From contig JBGCDP010000110.1 in assembly GCA_045105475.1 (NCBI GenBank), forward strand, positions 1 to 64,000: a DNA stretch of 64,000 bases. Direction: 5' to 3'. Shown here in pieces: positions 36,906-45,647 of this stretch (positions are counted from its first letter, which is position 1; each line of letters begins with the position of its first letter). The notes beneath the pieces were generated by a model. That model ran no database searches. It worked only from the letters and a program-made list of their open reading frames with translations, and was not told the DNA's origin. This DNA comes from WTJY01 sp045105475 (GTDB lineage Bacteria; Chloroflexota; Anaerolineae; Promineifilales; Promineifilaceae). Made by a program: the position numbers and the translations under genes.

Positions 36906-38024
36906 ATGAAGTCAAAACGAATTGTTGTCAAAGTTGGAACCAGTGTTTTAACCGCTGGAAAAAGTCGCCTGTACAAGCCAGGTATGGCTGAAATTGTGCG
37001 CCAATTGGCTGAGCTACATGCGGCCGGGTGTGAGGTTGTCCTCTGCTCAAGTGGGGCAATTCAGGCAGGCAAAGATCGGCTAGGTTGGAAGACCAAACCG
37101 CGCACCGTGGCTAAAAAGCAGATGCTGGCAGCCTTAGGGCAGTCACGCCTAATGTTTGAGTGGGAGCGCCTGTTTGAAATTTACGATATCCATGTCGGCC
37201 AGGTGCTATTAACGCGCTCCGATTTTGAAGCACGTAATCGATTTTTGAACGCCCGTGACACCTTTCGTGCATTGATTAGCCATCGCATTATCCCAATCGT
37301 TAATGAAAATGATGCGGTTACCACAGAAGAAATTCGGGTGGGCGACAACGACAATTTATCGGCGATGGTGGCGGTATTGGCAGACGCCGATCTGCTGATT
37401 ATGCTGACAGACCAAAAGGGGCTGTACACGGCCGATCCTAGATCGAACCCAGATGCGAAGCTGATTCAAAAAGTCACAGCGATTGATGATACGATTCGTA
37501 CGCTGGCGGGCGGCAAAGGTGAGATGGGAACAGGCGGCATGGCGACGAAGCTACAGGCGGCTGAAACGGCGATGCGGGCCGGAACAGACGTCGTGATAGC
37601 GGCCGGATCTGAAAAAAACATTATCACTCGCATTTTGGAAGACAATGATGAGGTAGCATTTACAAAATTCCCAGCGGTCAAAAACCCGCTGCGCAACCGC
37701 AAACGCTGGCTGCTGGCCGGTTCAGCCACAAGTGGCGCGATTACGGTCAACGAAATGGGGTGCAAAAAGCTTCAGCAAGAAAAAGGGCTCAGCTTACTCC
37801 CGGCCGGAATCACGGCGATTAATGGGAGCTTTGTGCGTGGCGAGACGGTCCAAATTCAGCAAGAAGATGGAACCGTTATCGGCCGAGGAATTGCGCGATA
37901 TAACAGCTCTGATTTAACCCGAATTGCGGGCAGCCAATCGGACGAAATTGAAACGATTTTAGGGTATGCATACGGCAAAGTAGCGGTCCATCACAATGAC
38001 ATGGTCCTTTTAGAAAACAGATAG
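36906..38024 (+). CDS. proB: Glutamate 5-kinase
   Basis: The 372-residue enzyme has the amino-acid kinase fold (about residues 1-260: VVKVGTSVLT, SSGAIQAG, NENDAVTTEE, GTGGMATKL) and a C-terminal PUA domain (about 280-360). It phosphorylates glutamate in the first step of proline synthesis. I moved the start to ATG 36906 because the frame open upstream uses a TTG inside the promoter and adds ten non-family residues. The gene is 13 bases from proA and forms the proBA operon. Confidence 0.95.
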   Translation: MKSKRIVVKVGTSVLTAGKSRLYKPGMAEIVRQLAELHAAGCEVVLCSSGAIQAGKDRLGWKTKPRTVAKKQMLAALGQSRLMFEWERLFEIYDIHVGQVLLTRSDFEARNRFLNARDTFRALISHRIIPIVNENDAVTTEEIRVGDNDNLSAMVAVLADADLLIMLTDQKGLYTADPRSNPDAKLIQKVTAIDDTIRTLAGGKGEMGTGGMATKLQAAETAMRAGTDVVIAAGSEKNIITRILEDNDEVAFTKFPAVKNPLRNRKRWLLAGSATSGAITVNEMGCKKLQQEKGLSLLPAGITAINGSFVRGETVQIQQEDGTVIGRGIARYNSSDLTRIAGSQSDEIETILGYAYGKVAVHHNDMVLLENR

Positions 38025-38037
38025 TGGAATAAACGAA

Positions 38038-39303
38038 ATGACTGATTTAAACAAAATGGGAATGGCGGCTAAATTAGCCAGCCGCGAGTTAGTTAAATTA
38101 ACAACCGATCAAAAAAACAAAGCGCTGCATGTCATCGCAGAAGAACTTGAGGCGCAGGCGGCAACGGTGCTGGCCCAAAATGCTTTGGATATTGCGGATG
38201 GTGAAGCCAATGGCTTAACAAGCGGGCTGCTCGACCGACTCTTGCTGACCGAAGAGCGTATCGCCAAGTTGGCTGATGACTGCCGAGCAGTCGCATCTTT
38301 GCCAGATCCGGTTGGCTCAGCCATCGATAGTCGCAATCTGCCCAATGGGCTCCAAATCACACGCCGCCGGGTACCGGTTGGAGTGTTAGGCGTCATCTAC
38401 GAAGCCCGGCCGAATGTGACGATTGACATCGCCACGCTAACGCTCAAAACGGGAAATGCGGCGATTTTGCGCGGTGGCAAAGAGACGTTGCGCTCTAATT
38501 TAGCGTTGGTCACAGTGATCCAAAGTGCGCTAGAAAAAGCGGGTATCCCAGAAGCGGCCGTGCAGTACATCGACAACCCAGATCGAGCCTTGGTGACTGA
38601 GTTTATGAAGCTTGACCAGTATGTTGATATGCTGATTCCCAGAGGTGGCGCAGGACTACACAAACTATGCCGCGAACAAGCGACGATTCCGGTCATTACT
38701 GGCGGGATCGGCATATGCCATGTGTACGTCGATGAGTCGGCCGACTTTGCCGACGCGCTCAATATCATCGAGAATGCGAAAGTCCAGCGGCCGAGCGTGT
38801 GCAATGCGCTCGACACAGTGCTAATCCATAAAAATGTGGCGCAATCGTTTATTCCACAGGTGGCTAAACGGATGGCGTCTAACGCGGTTAGCCTAAGAGC
38901 AGACCCACAATCGTTATCGGTCTTGAGTCAGAACGGCCATTCTGCCAGCTTTGAAGCGGCCGGGCCTGATGATTTCAGCACCGAATGGATGGATTTGATT
39001 CTGGGGCTCAAAGTCGTTGACTCGATTGATGAAGCGATTACCCATATTCAGGATCACAGCCTAGACCATTCAGACAGCATCATCACGAACGATTGGAAGA
39101 ACGCGACGCAGTTTGTCGATGAGGTCAATTCATCGGCCGTATTTGTAAATGCAAGCACCCGCTTTAATGACGGAGGTCAGTTTGGCTTAGGCGCAGAAGT
39201 GGCTGTGAGCACGCAGAAGCTACACGCCCGCGGACCGATGGGGTTGGAAGAGCTAACGACCTATAAGTGGGTTGTATTGGGTAGTGGGCAGATTAGGGCG
39301 TAG
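38038..39303 (+). CDS. proA: Gamma-glutamyl phosphate reductase
   Basis: A 421-residue aldehyde-dehydrogenase-superfamily enzyme. The catalytic cysteine is in KVQRPSVCNALDT near residue 255, and the substrate region PRGGAGLHKL and the C-terminal GLGAEVAVSTQKLHARGPMGLEELT are typical. It reduces gamma-glutamyl phosphate to the semialdehyde, completing the committed part of proline synthesis with proB. The next gene is convergent, with no obvious terminator in the 24-base gap. Confidence 0.95.
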   Translation: MTDLNKMGMAAKLASRELVKLTTDQKNKALHVIAEELEAQAATVLAQNALDIADGEANGLTSGLLDRLLLTEERIAKLADDCRAVASLPDPVGSAIDSRNLPNGLQITRRRVPVGVLGVIYEARPNVTIDIATLTLKTGNAAILRGGKETLRSNLALVTVIQSALEKAGIPEAAVQYIDNPDRALVTEFMKLDQYVDMLIPRGGAGLHKLCREQATIPVITGGIGICHVYVDESADFADALNIIENAKVQRPSVCNALDTVLIHKNVAQSFIPQVAKRMASNAVSLRADPQSLSVLSQNGHSASFEAAGPDDFSTEWMDLILGLKVVDSIDEAITHIQDHSLDHSDSIITNDWKNATQFVDEVNSSAVFVNASTRFNDGGQFGLGAEVAVSTQKLHARGPMGLEELTTYKWVVLGSGQIRA

Positions 39304-39327
39304 GCCCCTCGGTCGGATGCGTACAGT

Positions 39328-40638
39328 TTAATCGATAATGCCGTAAAAATGAGGGAGCTGCTCAACTTTCTCTGACCCGATTTGAATACTCTCTAAAATC
39401 GACTGTTTTGCCTGCTCAAACCCTGCTTGATCGGCCGCATGAACTGTGGCCAGCGTTTGACCTGCTTCAACTTGATCTCCAACTTTGACTGGCATGACAA
39501 ACCCGACAGTTGGATCGATTTTGTCTGTTTTTTGCAAACGGCCGCCGCCCAGATGAACCACGGTCCAACCCAGTTTTTCCGTATCGGTTTGCTGGATAAA
39601 TCCTGCACTTGGTGCAACAACCTCAGCGATGACATGTGCTTGGGGCAACTTGCTTGGATCATCAACAATCGCACCAGACCCACTTTGAGCCACTACCATC
39701 TGGCGAAATTTGGTCAAAGCCTGGCCGGAGTCACGTGTCTCAGTCAGCATCGCCTCGCCCGATTCAGGCGTATCGGCCGCCCCTGCTAAATAGAGCATGT
39801 AGCTGCCAACCTGTAGACAGTGCGCCCAAAAGTCGGCCGGTGTGGCTGGATCATTTTGGAGCGTTTTAATCGCCTCTAGCGTTTCAAGTCCGTTACCAGC
39901 AGCATGCCCTAACGGTTGATTCATGTCTGACAAAATCGCAACCGTTTTACGTCCAGCGTCTTTACCGATGTTGACCATTAGCTCCGCTAAGATGCGCCCT
40001 TCTTCAAGCGTTTTAATAAAAGCACCTGAACCGATTTTTACGTCCAGCACAATCCCATCGCCCCCGGCCGCCAACTTCTTTGACATGATCGAGCCTGCAA
40101 TCAACGGCATGCAGCCAACGGTTGAAGTGACGTCACGCAAGGCATAAAGCTTCCCGTCAGCCGGAGCTAAGCTCGCCGTTTGCCCCGCCAAAACCAGCCC
40201 AATGTCGGCCGCTTGTGCCTTAATTTGTTCGATGGTGAGATTAGGCGTCCACCCTTCAATCGCTTCCATTTTATCGAGCGTACCGCCTGAATACCCCAAC
40301 CCCCGGCCGGACATTTTTGCGACAGGTACGCCACAGGCTGCAACCAGCGGCAACACAACCAGTGACGTCTTATCACCCACGCCACCGCTTGAATGCTTAT
40401 CGATAACAAAATCAAGGGTGTCATGTAGGTCAAGCATTTCGCCCGAGTGGGTCATCGCCATCGTTAAATCAACCGTTTCGCGCCGGCTCATCCCGTTGAT
40501 GTAAATCGCCATGAGCAGGGCTGAGGCCTGATAATCAGCGATAGAACCGACCGTGTACCCTTTGGTGAAAAAGTTGATTTCAGCGGTAGCTAGCTCTTGT
40601 TTGTCTCGTTTTTTGCTAATGATTTCTAGAATATTCAT
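39328..40638 (-). CDS. Pyrimidine-nucleoside (thymidine) phosphorylase
   Basis: The 436-residue enzyme carries the family signature SGRGLGYSGGTLDKMEAI near residue 110 and the phosphate-binding KHSSGGVGDKTSL near residue 82. It cleaves thymidine, uridine or deoxyuridine with phosphate to give the base and a sugar 1-phosphate. Distinguishing deoA from pdp needs phylogeny, so I give no symbol. It converges on proA. The HAD hydrolase 70 bases upstream on the same strand could handle a sugar phosphate product, but this is only suggestion. Confidence 0.92.
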   Translation of the reverse strand: MNILEIISKKRDKQELATAEINFFTKGYTVGSIADYQASALLMAIYINGMSRRETVDLTMAMTHSGEMLDLHDTLDFVIDKHSSGGVGDKTSLVVLPLVAACGVPVAKMSGRGLGYSGGTLDKMEAIEGWTPNLTIEQIKAQAADIGLVLAGQTASLAPADGKLYALRDVTSTVGCMPLIAGSIMSKKLAAGGDGIVLDVKIGSGAFIKTLEEGRILAELMVNIGKDAGRKTVAILSDMNQPLGHAAGNGLETLEAIKTLQNDPATPADFWAHCLQVGSYMLYLAGAADTPESGEAMLTETRDSGQALTKFRQMVVAQSGSGAIVDDPSKLPQAHVIAEVVAPSAGFIQQTDTEKLGWTVVHLGGGRLQKTDKIDPTVGFVMPVKVGDQVEAGQTLATVHAADQAGFEQAKQSILESIQIGSEKVEQLPHFYGIID

Positions 40639-40708
40639 AGGGTGTAAAAAATGCAGGTTGCAGGATGCAAACGCCGCGAAAGTTAATTGTTACGTATTAC
40701 CAGACTGA

Positions 40709-41368
40709 CTAGCCGATTTGCTCAATCATTTCGGTCAAAGTAAGTTCCGCCAATGAGTCGACTATCAAATCAGCTTGGCCAAAGTCCATGCCTCTTGTAA
40801 CAGGGTTCGGGACAGCGACGGTCCGCATGCCAGCTCGCTTGGCCGCGATAATTCCGTTGACTGAATCTTCAAGTGCGAGGGCGTTCGCAGGAGCAACGCG
40901 CAAGCCTTCACAGGCAGCTAAGTAAACGTCTGGCTCCGGTTTGCCAACATCACCCACGTCTGACCGGCCGCGGACAGCTTCAAATTCAAACAATAAGCCC
41001 AAGCGGGGCAGATGATAGTTTAGCCAGCGGGCGTTTGAGCTACTGGCGATCCCAAGCTTCAAGCCTAGCTTTTTCGCTTCAGCGATGCGATCAAGCACCC
41101 CAGGCATAACACCTTCTTCGGCTAATATCTCAAGCCGAAGTTGACGCCGTTTTTCTCTGAGCTCGGCCGGAGTTTCGCTAATCCCAGTAAGATCGATGAG
41201 ATGCTCAGCAGGTAGAAAAACATTCGTCCGGCCGATATTTTGTAACCACTGGTCCATCGGCAACGTCTGCCCATATTGTGTATAGATCTGTTGCCAGGCG
41301 ACAGTCCCGGCCGACTCTGTATCTAGAATCGTGCCATCAAAATCGAAAATAACCGCTTCAATCGTCAT
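40709..41368 (-). CDS. HAD-superfamily hydrolase (beta-phosphoglucomutase/phosphatase-like)
   Basis: A 219-residue HAD subfamily IA protein: the nucleophile motif FDFDGTILDTE near residue 8, GIASSSNARW near residue 108 (motif II Ser) and GKPEPDVYLAAC near residue 145 (Lys), followed by ALEDSVNGIIAAKRAGM with the acidic motif IV. It is likely a small phosphosugar phosphatase or phosphoglucomutase. The ATG at 41368 overlaps the upstream gene stop as ATGA, so the frame open further upstream is not used. Confidence 0.88.
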   Translation of the reverse strand: MTIEAVIFDFDGTILDTESAGTVAWQQIYTQYGQTLPMDQWLQNIGRTNVFLPAEHLIDLTGISETPAELREKRRQLRLEILAEEGVMPGVLDRIAEAKKLGLKLGIASSSNARWLNYHLPRLGLLFEFEAVRGRSDVGDVGKPEPDVYLAACEGLRVAPANALALEDSVNGIIAAKRAGMRTVAVPNPVTRGMDFGQADLIVDSLAELTLTEMIEQIG

Positions 41369-42054
41369 ATTGTTTCCAGCATAAGGCGTTTGACCACCTG
41401 TTTGTTCCACAAACTAAACACCATGAGCAAATGGGAAGAGTCAGCCGCCATTGGGTTGCCTAAATCGGCCGCGACCTGCTGCATGATTTCATTACCCATA
41501 ATTTGGATTGAATTCGCAATGTCATTTTTATCTGGCTGAGCCGTCATTAGATGGGATGTCACCAGATTAAGCTCTGCCACAACATTGCCCAGCTCAACCC
41601 CAGACAAAGCATTTGTAAATGCTTCTTTAAGTGCAATAGTCATTTTCTCTAAATCTGCAATCAATAAATGATTAAATGATTCATTTGAAGGTGGCTGTGT
41701 GGTTGAATCTATAAACAAATCAAAGCCTGACAACGATGGATGCTCACGTTTGTAATCATCCTTGGTTATAAATACAGGATCATCCAATATCCCCATGCCT
41801 GCTTTGCTAACTGCATATTTTTTAGACGTCCACATCCGATTCCATTCGTATGTCAGATATCCGGCCAAACACAGCACTTCCAAATCGCTGATCCACTGGA
41901 TACGCAAGTTATAACGACTGCGCAAATAGACCACATAGTTCATCAGGTCGACCGGAAAAGGGGTGAAGGGCTCGGCAAGCTGCTTGGTTTTTCTAAGTTC
42001 GGCTAACTGTTGAAGCAACTTTTTTTGGCGTAAATTCAGTTCGACTACAGACAT
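41365..42054 (-). CDS. Unknown protein with possible winged-helix region, coupled to the HAD gene
   Basis: I do not recognise this 229-residue protein. Residues 30-90 (LRIQWISDLEVLCLAGYLTYEW, then KKYAVSKAGMGIL; shortened here) fit a winged helix-turn-helix with a wing ending in Lys-Tyr-x-Val-Ser-x-Ala-Gly. The rest is helical with a Gln/Met-rich C-terminus. It could be a DNA-binding regulator of the coupled hydrolase, whose start it overlaps by four bases. This is inference from pattern only. Confidence 0.6.
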   Translation of the reverse strand: MSVVELNLRQKKLLQQLAELRKTKQLAEPFTPFPVDLMNYVVYLRSRYNLRIQWISDLEVLCLAGYLTYEWNRMWTSKKYAVSKAGMGILDDPVFITKDDYKREHPSLSGFDLFIDSTTQPPSNESFNHLLIADLEKMTIALKEAFTNALSGVELGNVVAELNLVTSHLMTAQPDKNDIANSIQIMGNEIMQQVAADLGNPMAADSSHLLMVFSLWNKQVVKRLMLETI

Positions 42055-42069
42055 CGGTTCATCCTTGAA

Positions 42070-42234
42070 ATCTTTAGCATGCCGGTAGTTTATCTGAAAT
42101 CAATTGATTACGTTAAGAGTAAATAGAGAATAAGCCATTTAAATTAATAATCTGATTATCGGCGGACTGTGTTAAAATTTCTGATTCACTTTTTAACTTT
42201 AGTGAACTTCCAATTGACTTGAACAGGAAAATGC
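42070..42234 (+). promoter_or_regulatory. Leader of the SNF2 gene with extended -10
   Basis: TGT then TAAAAT at 42173-42178 is an extended -10 element, 57 bases before the ATG at 42235, and a GGAAA-type site lies before the ATG. I see no good -35. Confidence 0.4.
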
Positions 42235-45200
42235 ATGAGCAAGTTGTTAGCACTGATTGCGGCTGAAAATATTGAGAGCAAAGTTCCAACAGATTTTTAT
42301 ACAAGGGGGCAAAAATACGACCAAGACGGCCGTGTTGAACTGCTTAAACTTGATGATGATCAGGCTCAGCTAAAGGTTAAAGGGAACCACCAACCCTACT
42401 ACAACGTCAATTTCAAATTTTCCGATACCCATGTTGGAACAACTTGCACCTGTCCTGCATTTAGAAGCCAAGGCACCTGTAAACATATCGTAGCTTCACA
42501 CTTATATCTGACCAAAATGACACCACCACAAAAACAATTTAATGACGGCCGACCTAAAGTTAAGCTGGTTTTCCAAAACAGTTTTGAGAAACCCCAAAAC
42601 GACTGGCCATGGCGCCGCCGAATCGACTCAGCGCTCAACCGGTCCCGCTATAGTTCTGAACACAGCCGATCAATCACCAACTCAGAACCTTATTGGCTGT
42701 TTTTTAGCTTACAAAAAGGGTATCAAGGGCGATTATTAAAGGCATACAAAGTGACTGTCTCCCAGCTTCCTGAGGCTTTCTATGATGGGGCCGCCAATCG
42801 CCCGGTCGCATCTGATTCTGACATTGACGAATACTTGCAGGGGCCATTGCTCACTCAAGAACGGCAGACTTCAGTTAACAGCCAGACACAGCTGGCACCC
42901 ACTAAGTGCCTTAATCTGCCGCAGATAGCGGTCCAGTTAATTAGCCTGGTAGGACAGGAGACTTCATATTCTCATGATGTGCACTTTACGGAATATATGA
43001 ACGATATTATCGCACTGGGAGGTGTGATTTATCTGGGGGACGGTCGTGATCCGTTTCAAACACGGCTCAAAACGTTTAAAGAACCGGCCGATTTTTCGCT
43101 TAGCCTCGATTTTATCGACGATAATCTCGTCACAATTCCCGAGCTAAAAGTCGGCGATTCCAGATTTCCTGTTTATGAGAGAAACGAGTTTATCGAACAC
43201 TCAGGCCATGTTTGGATTTTGCTGGGGGACCAGCTTTTTTCTTTAAGCGACAGAGTCGATTCACAAGCGTTGAATATTATTTCAAGCATCGGTTACCTCA
43301 ACATGGAGGAGGATGAGGCCAGCTTCTTCGTAGACAATTATCTGTTGCCGATTATGGAAATGGTCAGTGTGACAGGCAATGCGATCAACTGGCGCACTAT
43401 TGAAGATCTAAGTCCACAAAAACAACTTTATTTGAAGGACGATCCTGACAACAAAAATCAACTGATCGCGCAGCTGGCATTCTCATATGGGGGCCACTCA
43501 ATGCTGTTTAATGAAGCTTCTTTGGGCGAAGTTTTACAGCGTGATGAGGCTGAGCCAGACGGCTTAAACTTTATCCGCATGAAACGAGACGTTCAGTTTG
43601 AGCATGACACACTCAACACTCTTTCAAGCGGCCGAAGTGGGCTTAAAAAGGCGACAAAACCTCATGAGCCCGGCATTTTTGTTTTACGGTCTGGTCTTGA
43701 GACGATTGATTTTCTACTTGAAAAAATTCCCAATTTAACAGCCGATGGTTTTGAAATATTTGGGGAAGAAAATATAAATTCGGTCAAAGTCCACCGCTCT
43801 GGACCATCGATTTCGCTAAATGTTTCATCAGGAATCGATTGGTTCGACGTGCAGGCACTAGTGAAGTTTGGTGACATGGAAGTCAAACTGCCAGAGATTC
43901 GTAAAGCTTTGCGTAAAAAAGAACGCTTCATCAAATTGGCCGATGGATCGATTGGTGAAATCCCATCTGACTGGATTGCAAGATATACACATCTGTTTAA
44001 TTTAGGCGAGCAAACAGAAGAAGGTGCTCGTTTTAGTGCCCATCATTTAACCCTCATTGATCAGCTGTTGCAGCAGGCAGATCAAGTGCAGCTTGACGAA
44101 CACTATGAAGAGCGTGTGCAAAAGCTGAAAAATTTTAGTGGGATTAAGCCTGTACCACTTCCGGCCGGCTTTGTGGGTGAACTCCGGCCGTATCAAAAAT
44201 CCGGTTACGACTGGCTCCACTTCTTACAAGAGTTTGATTTTGGCGGCTGCTTGGCCGACGACATGGGCTTGGGTAAAACAGTGCAGATTTTGGCCTTTCT
44301 TGCCTCAATCCGTGAAAACACACCCGATCTTCCGGCCGCTCTCATCGTCATGCCTCGTTCATTGCTCACCAATTGGGAACGTGAAACACACCGTTTCACT
44401 CCAAATTTAAAAACACTCATTTACTTCGGCTCTGACCGCAACAAAAATACCGCTCAGTTTAATCAATACGATTTAATTTTGACCACCTACGGGATGATGC
44501 GTAACGATATCGAAACCCTGCGCGAGTATCGATTCGAAACAATTGTGCTCGATGAATCCCAAGCGATTAAAAGTCCGGCTACACAAGTGTCGAAAGCCGC
44601 CCGGTTGTTGAAAGGCGGCCGTAGATTGGCCATGAGCGGCACCCCGGTTGAGAATTCAACCTTTGAGCTCTGGTCACAGTTCGCCTTCTTGAACCCTGGT
44701 TTGCTGGGCGGCCTTGACTATTTCAAGCGGGAGTTTGGTAATCCGATTCAGAAAAACCAAGATGAAGATACGGCCAAGTTTTTGCAAGAGATGGTCTTCC
44801 CATTTATTTTGCGCCGCACCAAGGCCCAAGTCGCTCCAGACCTGCCGCCACGCACAGACGAAATCGTTTACACCGATATGGAAGTTGATCAGCGTGCCTT
44901 CTACAATAAAACGCGAGACAGCTACCGGGCTCAGCTATTGGGCATTGTCGAAGACAAGGGGCTGAATGCATCACGCATGAAAGTGCTTGAGGGGCTGCTG
45001 CGGCTACGCCAGATATGTAATCATCCTAAGCTGGTTGATCAATCGTTTCGCGGCGATTCGGCCAAGATGATTTACCTGCTTGAGCACCTTGAAAATTTGG
45101 CGACCCCGGCCGAGGATGGGAAGCCGCATAAAGCGTTGGTCTTTTCCCAATTTGTGCAAATGCTTAAGCTCATCGAGCCAGAGCTTAAAAAGCGCAATTT

Positions 45201-45579
45201 GAAATATGCTTACCTCGATGGCAGCACGCGCAAACGGCAGGAGCAGATCGATGCGTTCCAGAATGATCCTGACATTCCGTTTTTTCTAATCAGTTTAAAA
45301 GCGGGTGGCGTCGGCTTAAATCTGACGGCGGCCGACTATGTGGTTCACATCGATCCGTGGTGGAATCCGGCTGTAGAAATGCAGGCGACCGACCGGACGC
45401 ATCGGATTGGTCAGGACAAGCCGGTCTTTGTCAAAAAGCTCATCACACGTGATTCAATTGAAGAAAAGATATTGGAGTTACAGCAGCGTAAGCAAAAGCT
45501 GGTAGATCAGCTCATTGCGACTGAATCAAGCTTTTTCAAAGAGTTAACGCCTGAAGACATTCAAGTGCTGTTTAGCTAG
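42235..45579 (+). CDS. SNF2-family helicase with SWIM zinc finger
   Basis: A 1114-residue protein. Residues 65-92 form a SWIM finger (C-T-C-x-n-C-x-H: TTCTCPAF, GTCKHIV). The middle 550 residues are bacterial SNF2-type, without clear motifs. The helicase core starts near 660: Walker A DDMGLGKT near residue 677, motif II DESQ near residue 773 and MSGTPVEN near residue 800; the second lobe, about 960-1070, has SLKAGGVGLNLT and ATDRTHRIGQ. It belongs to the bacterial HepA/RapA-unrelated SWIM-SNF2 group, which may remodel protein-DNA complexes; the exact target is unknown. A bidirectional terminator closes it. Confidence 0.92.
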   Translation: MSKLLALIAAENIESKVPTDFYTRGQKYDQDGRVELLKLDDDQAQLKVKGNHQPYYNVNFKFSDTHVGTTCTCPAFRSQGTCKHIVASHLYLTKMTPPQKQFNDGRPKVKLVFQNSFEKPQNDWPWRRRIDSALNRSRYSSEHSRSITNSEPYWLFFSLQKGYQGRLLKAYKVTVSQLPEAFYDGAANRPVASDSDIDEYLQGPLLTQERQTSVNSQTQLAPTKCLNLPQIAVQLISLVGQETSYSHDVHFTEYMNDIIALGGVIYLGDGRDPFQTRLKTFKEPADFSLSLDFIDDNLVTIPELKVGDSRFPVYERNEFIEHSGHVWILLGDQLFSLSDRVDSQALNIISSIGYLNMEEDEASFFVDNYLLPIMEMVSVTGNAINWRTIEDLSPQKQLYLKDDPDNKNQLIAQLAFSYGGHSMLFNEASLGEVLQRDEAEPDGLNFIRMKRDVQFEHDTLNTLSSGRSGLKKATKPHEPGIFVLRSGLETIDFLLEKIPNLTADGFEIFGEENINSVKVHRSGPSISLNVSSGIDWFDVQALVKFGDMEVKLPEIRKALRKKERFIKLADGSIGEIPSDWIARYTHLFNLGEQTEEGARFSAHHLTLIDQLLQQADQVQLDEHYEERVQKLKNFSGIKPVPLPAGFVGELRPYQKSGYDWLHFLQEFDFGGCLADDMGLGKTVQILAFLASIRENTPDLPAALIVMPRSLLTNWERETHRFTPNLKTLIYFGSDRNKNTAQFNQYDLILTTYGMMRNDIETLREYRFETIVLDESQAIKSPATQVSKAARLLKGGRRLAMSGTPVENSTFELWSQFAFLNPGLLGGLDYFKREFGNPIQKNQDEDTAKFLQEMVFPFILRRTKAQVAPDLPPRTDEIVYTDMEVDQRAFYNKTRDSYRAQLLGIVEDKGLNASRMKVLEGLLRLRQICNHPKLVDQSFRGDSAKMIYLLEHLENLATPAEDGKPHKALVFSQFVQMLKLIEPELKKRNLKYAYLDGSTRKRQEQIDAFQNDPDIPFFLISLKAGGVGLNLTAADYVVHIDPWWNPAVEMQATDRTHRIGQDKPVFVKKLITRDSIEEKILELQQRKQKLVDQLIATESSFFKELTPEDIQVLFS

Positions 45580-45587
45580 GCTCTACT

Positions 45588-45641
45588 AATGGGTGAGCGA
45601 TTAGCACTCATCAGCAACCAATCGCTCACCCATTTTTTTTT
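45588..45641. terminator. Bidirectional terminator between SNF2 and transketolase genes
   Basis: AATGGGTGAGCGATT (45588-45602) pairs perfectly with AATCGCTCACCCATT (45620-45634), followed by nine T bases on the plus strand. The loop is 17 bases. Confidence 0.9.
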
Positions 45642-45647
45642 ACTGCG

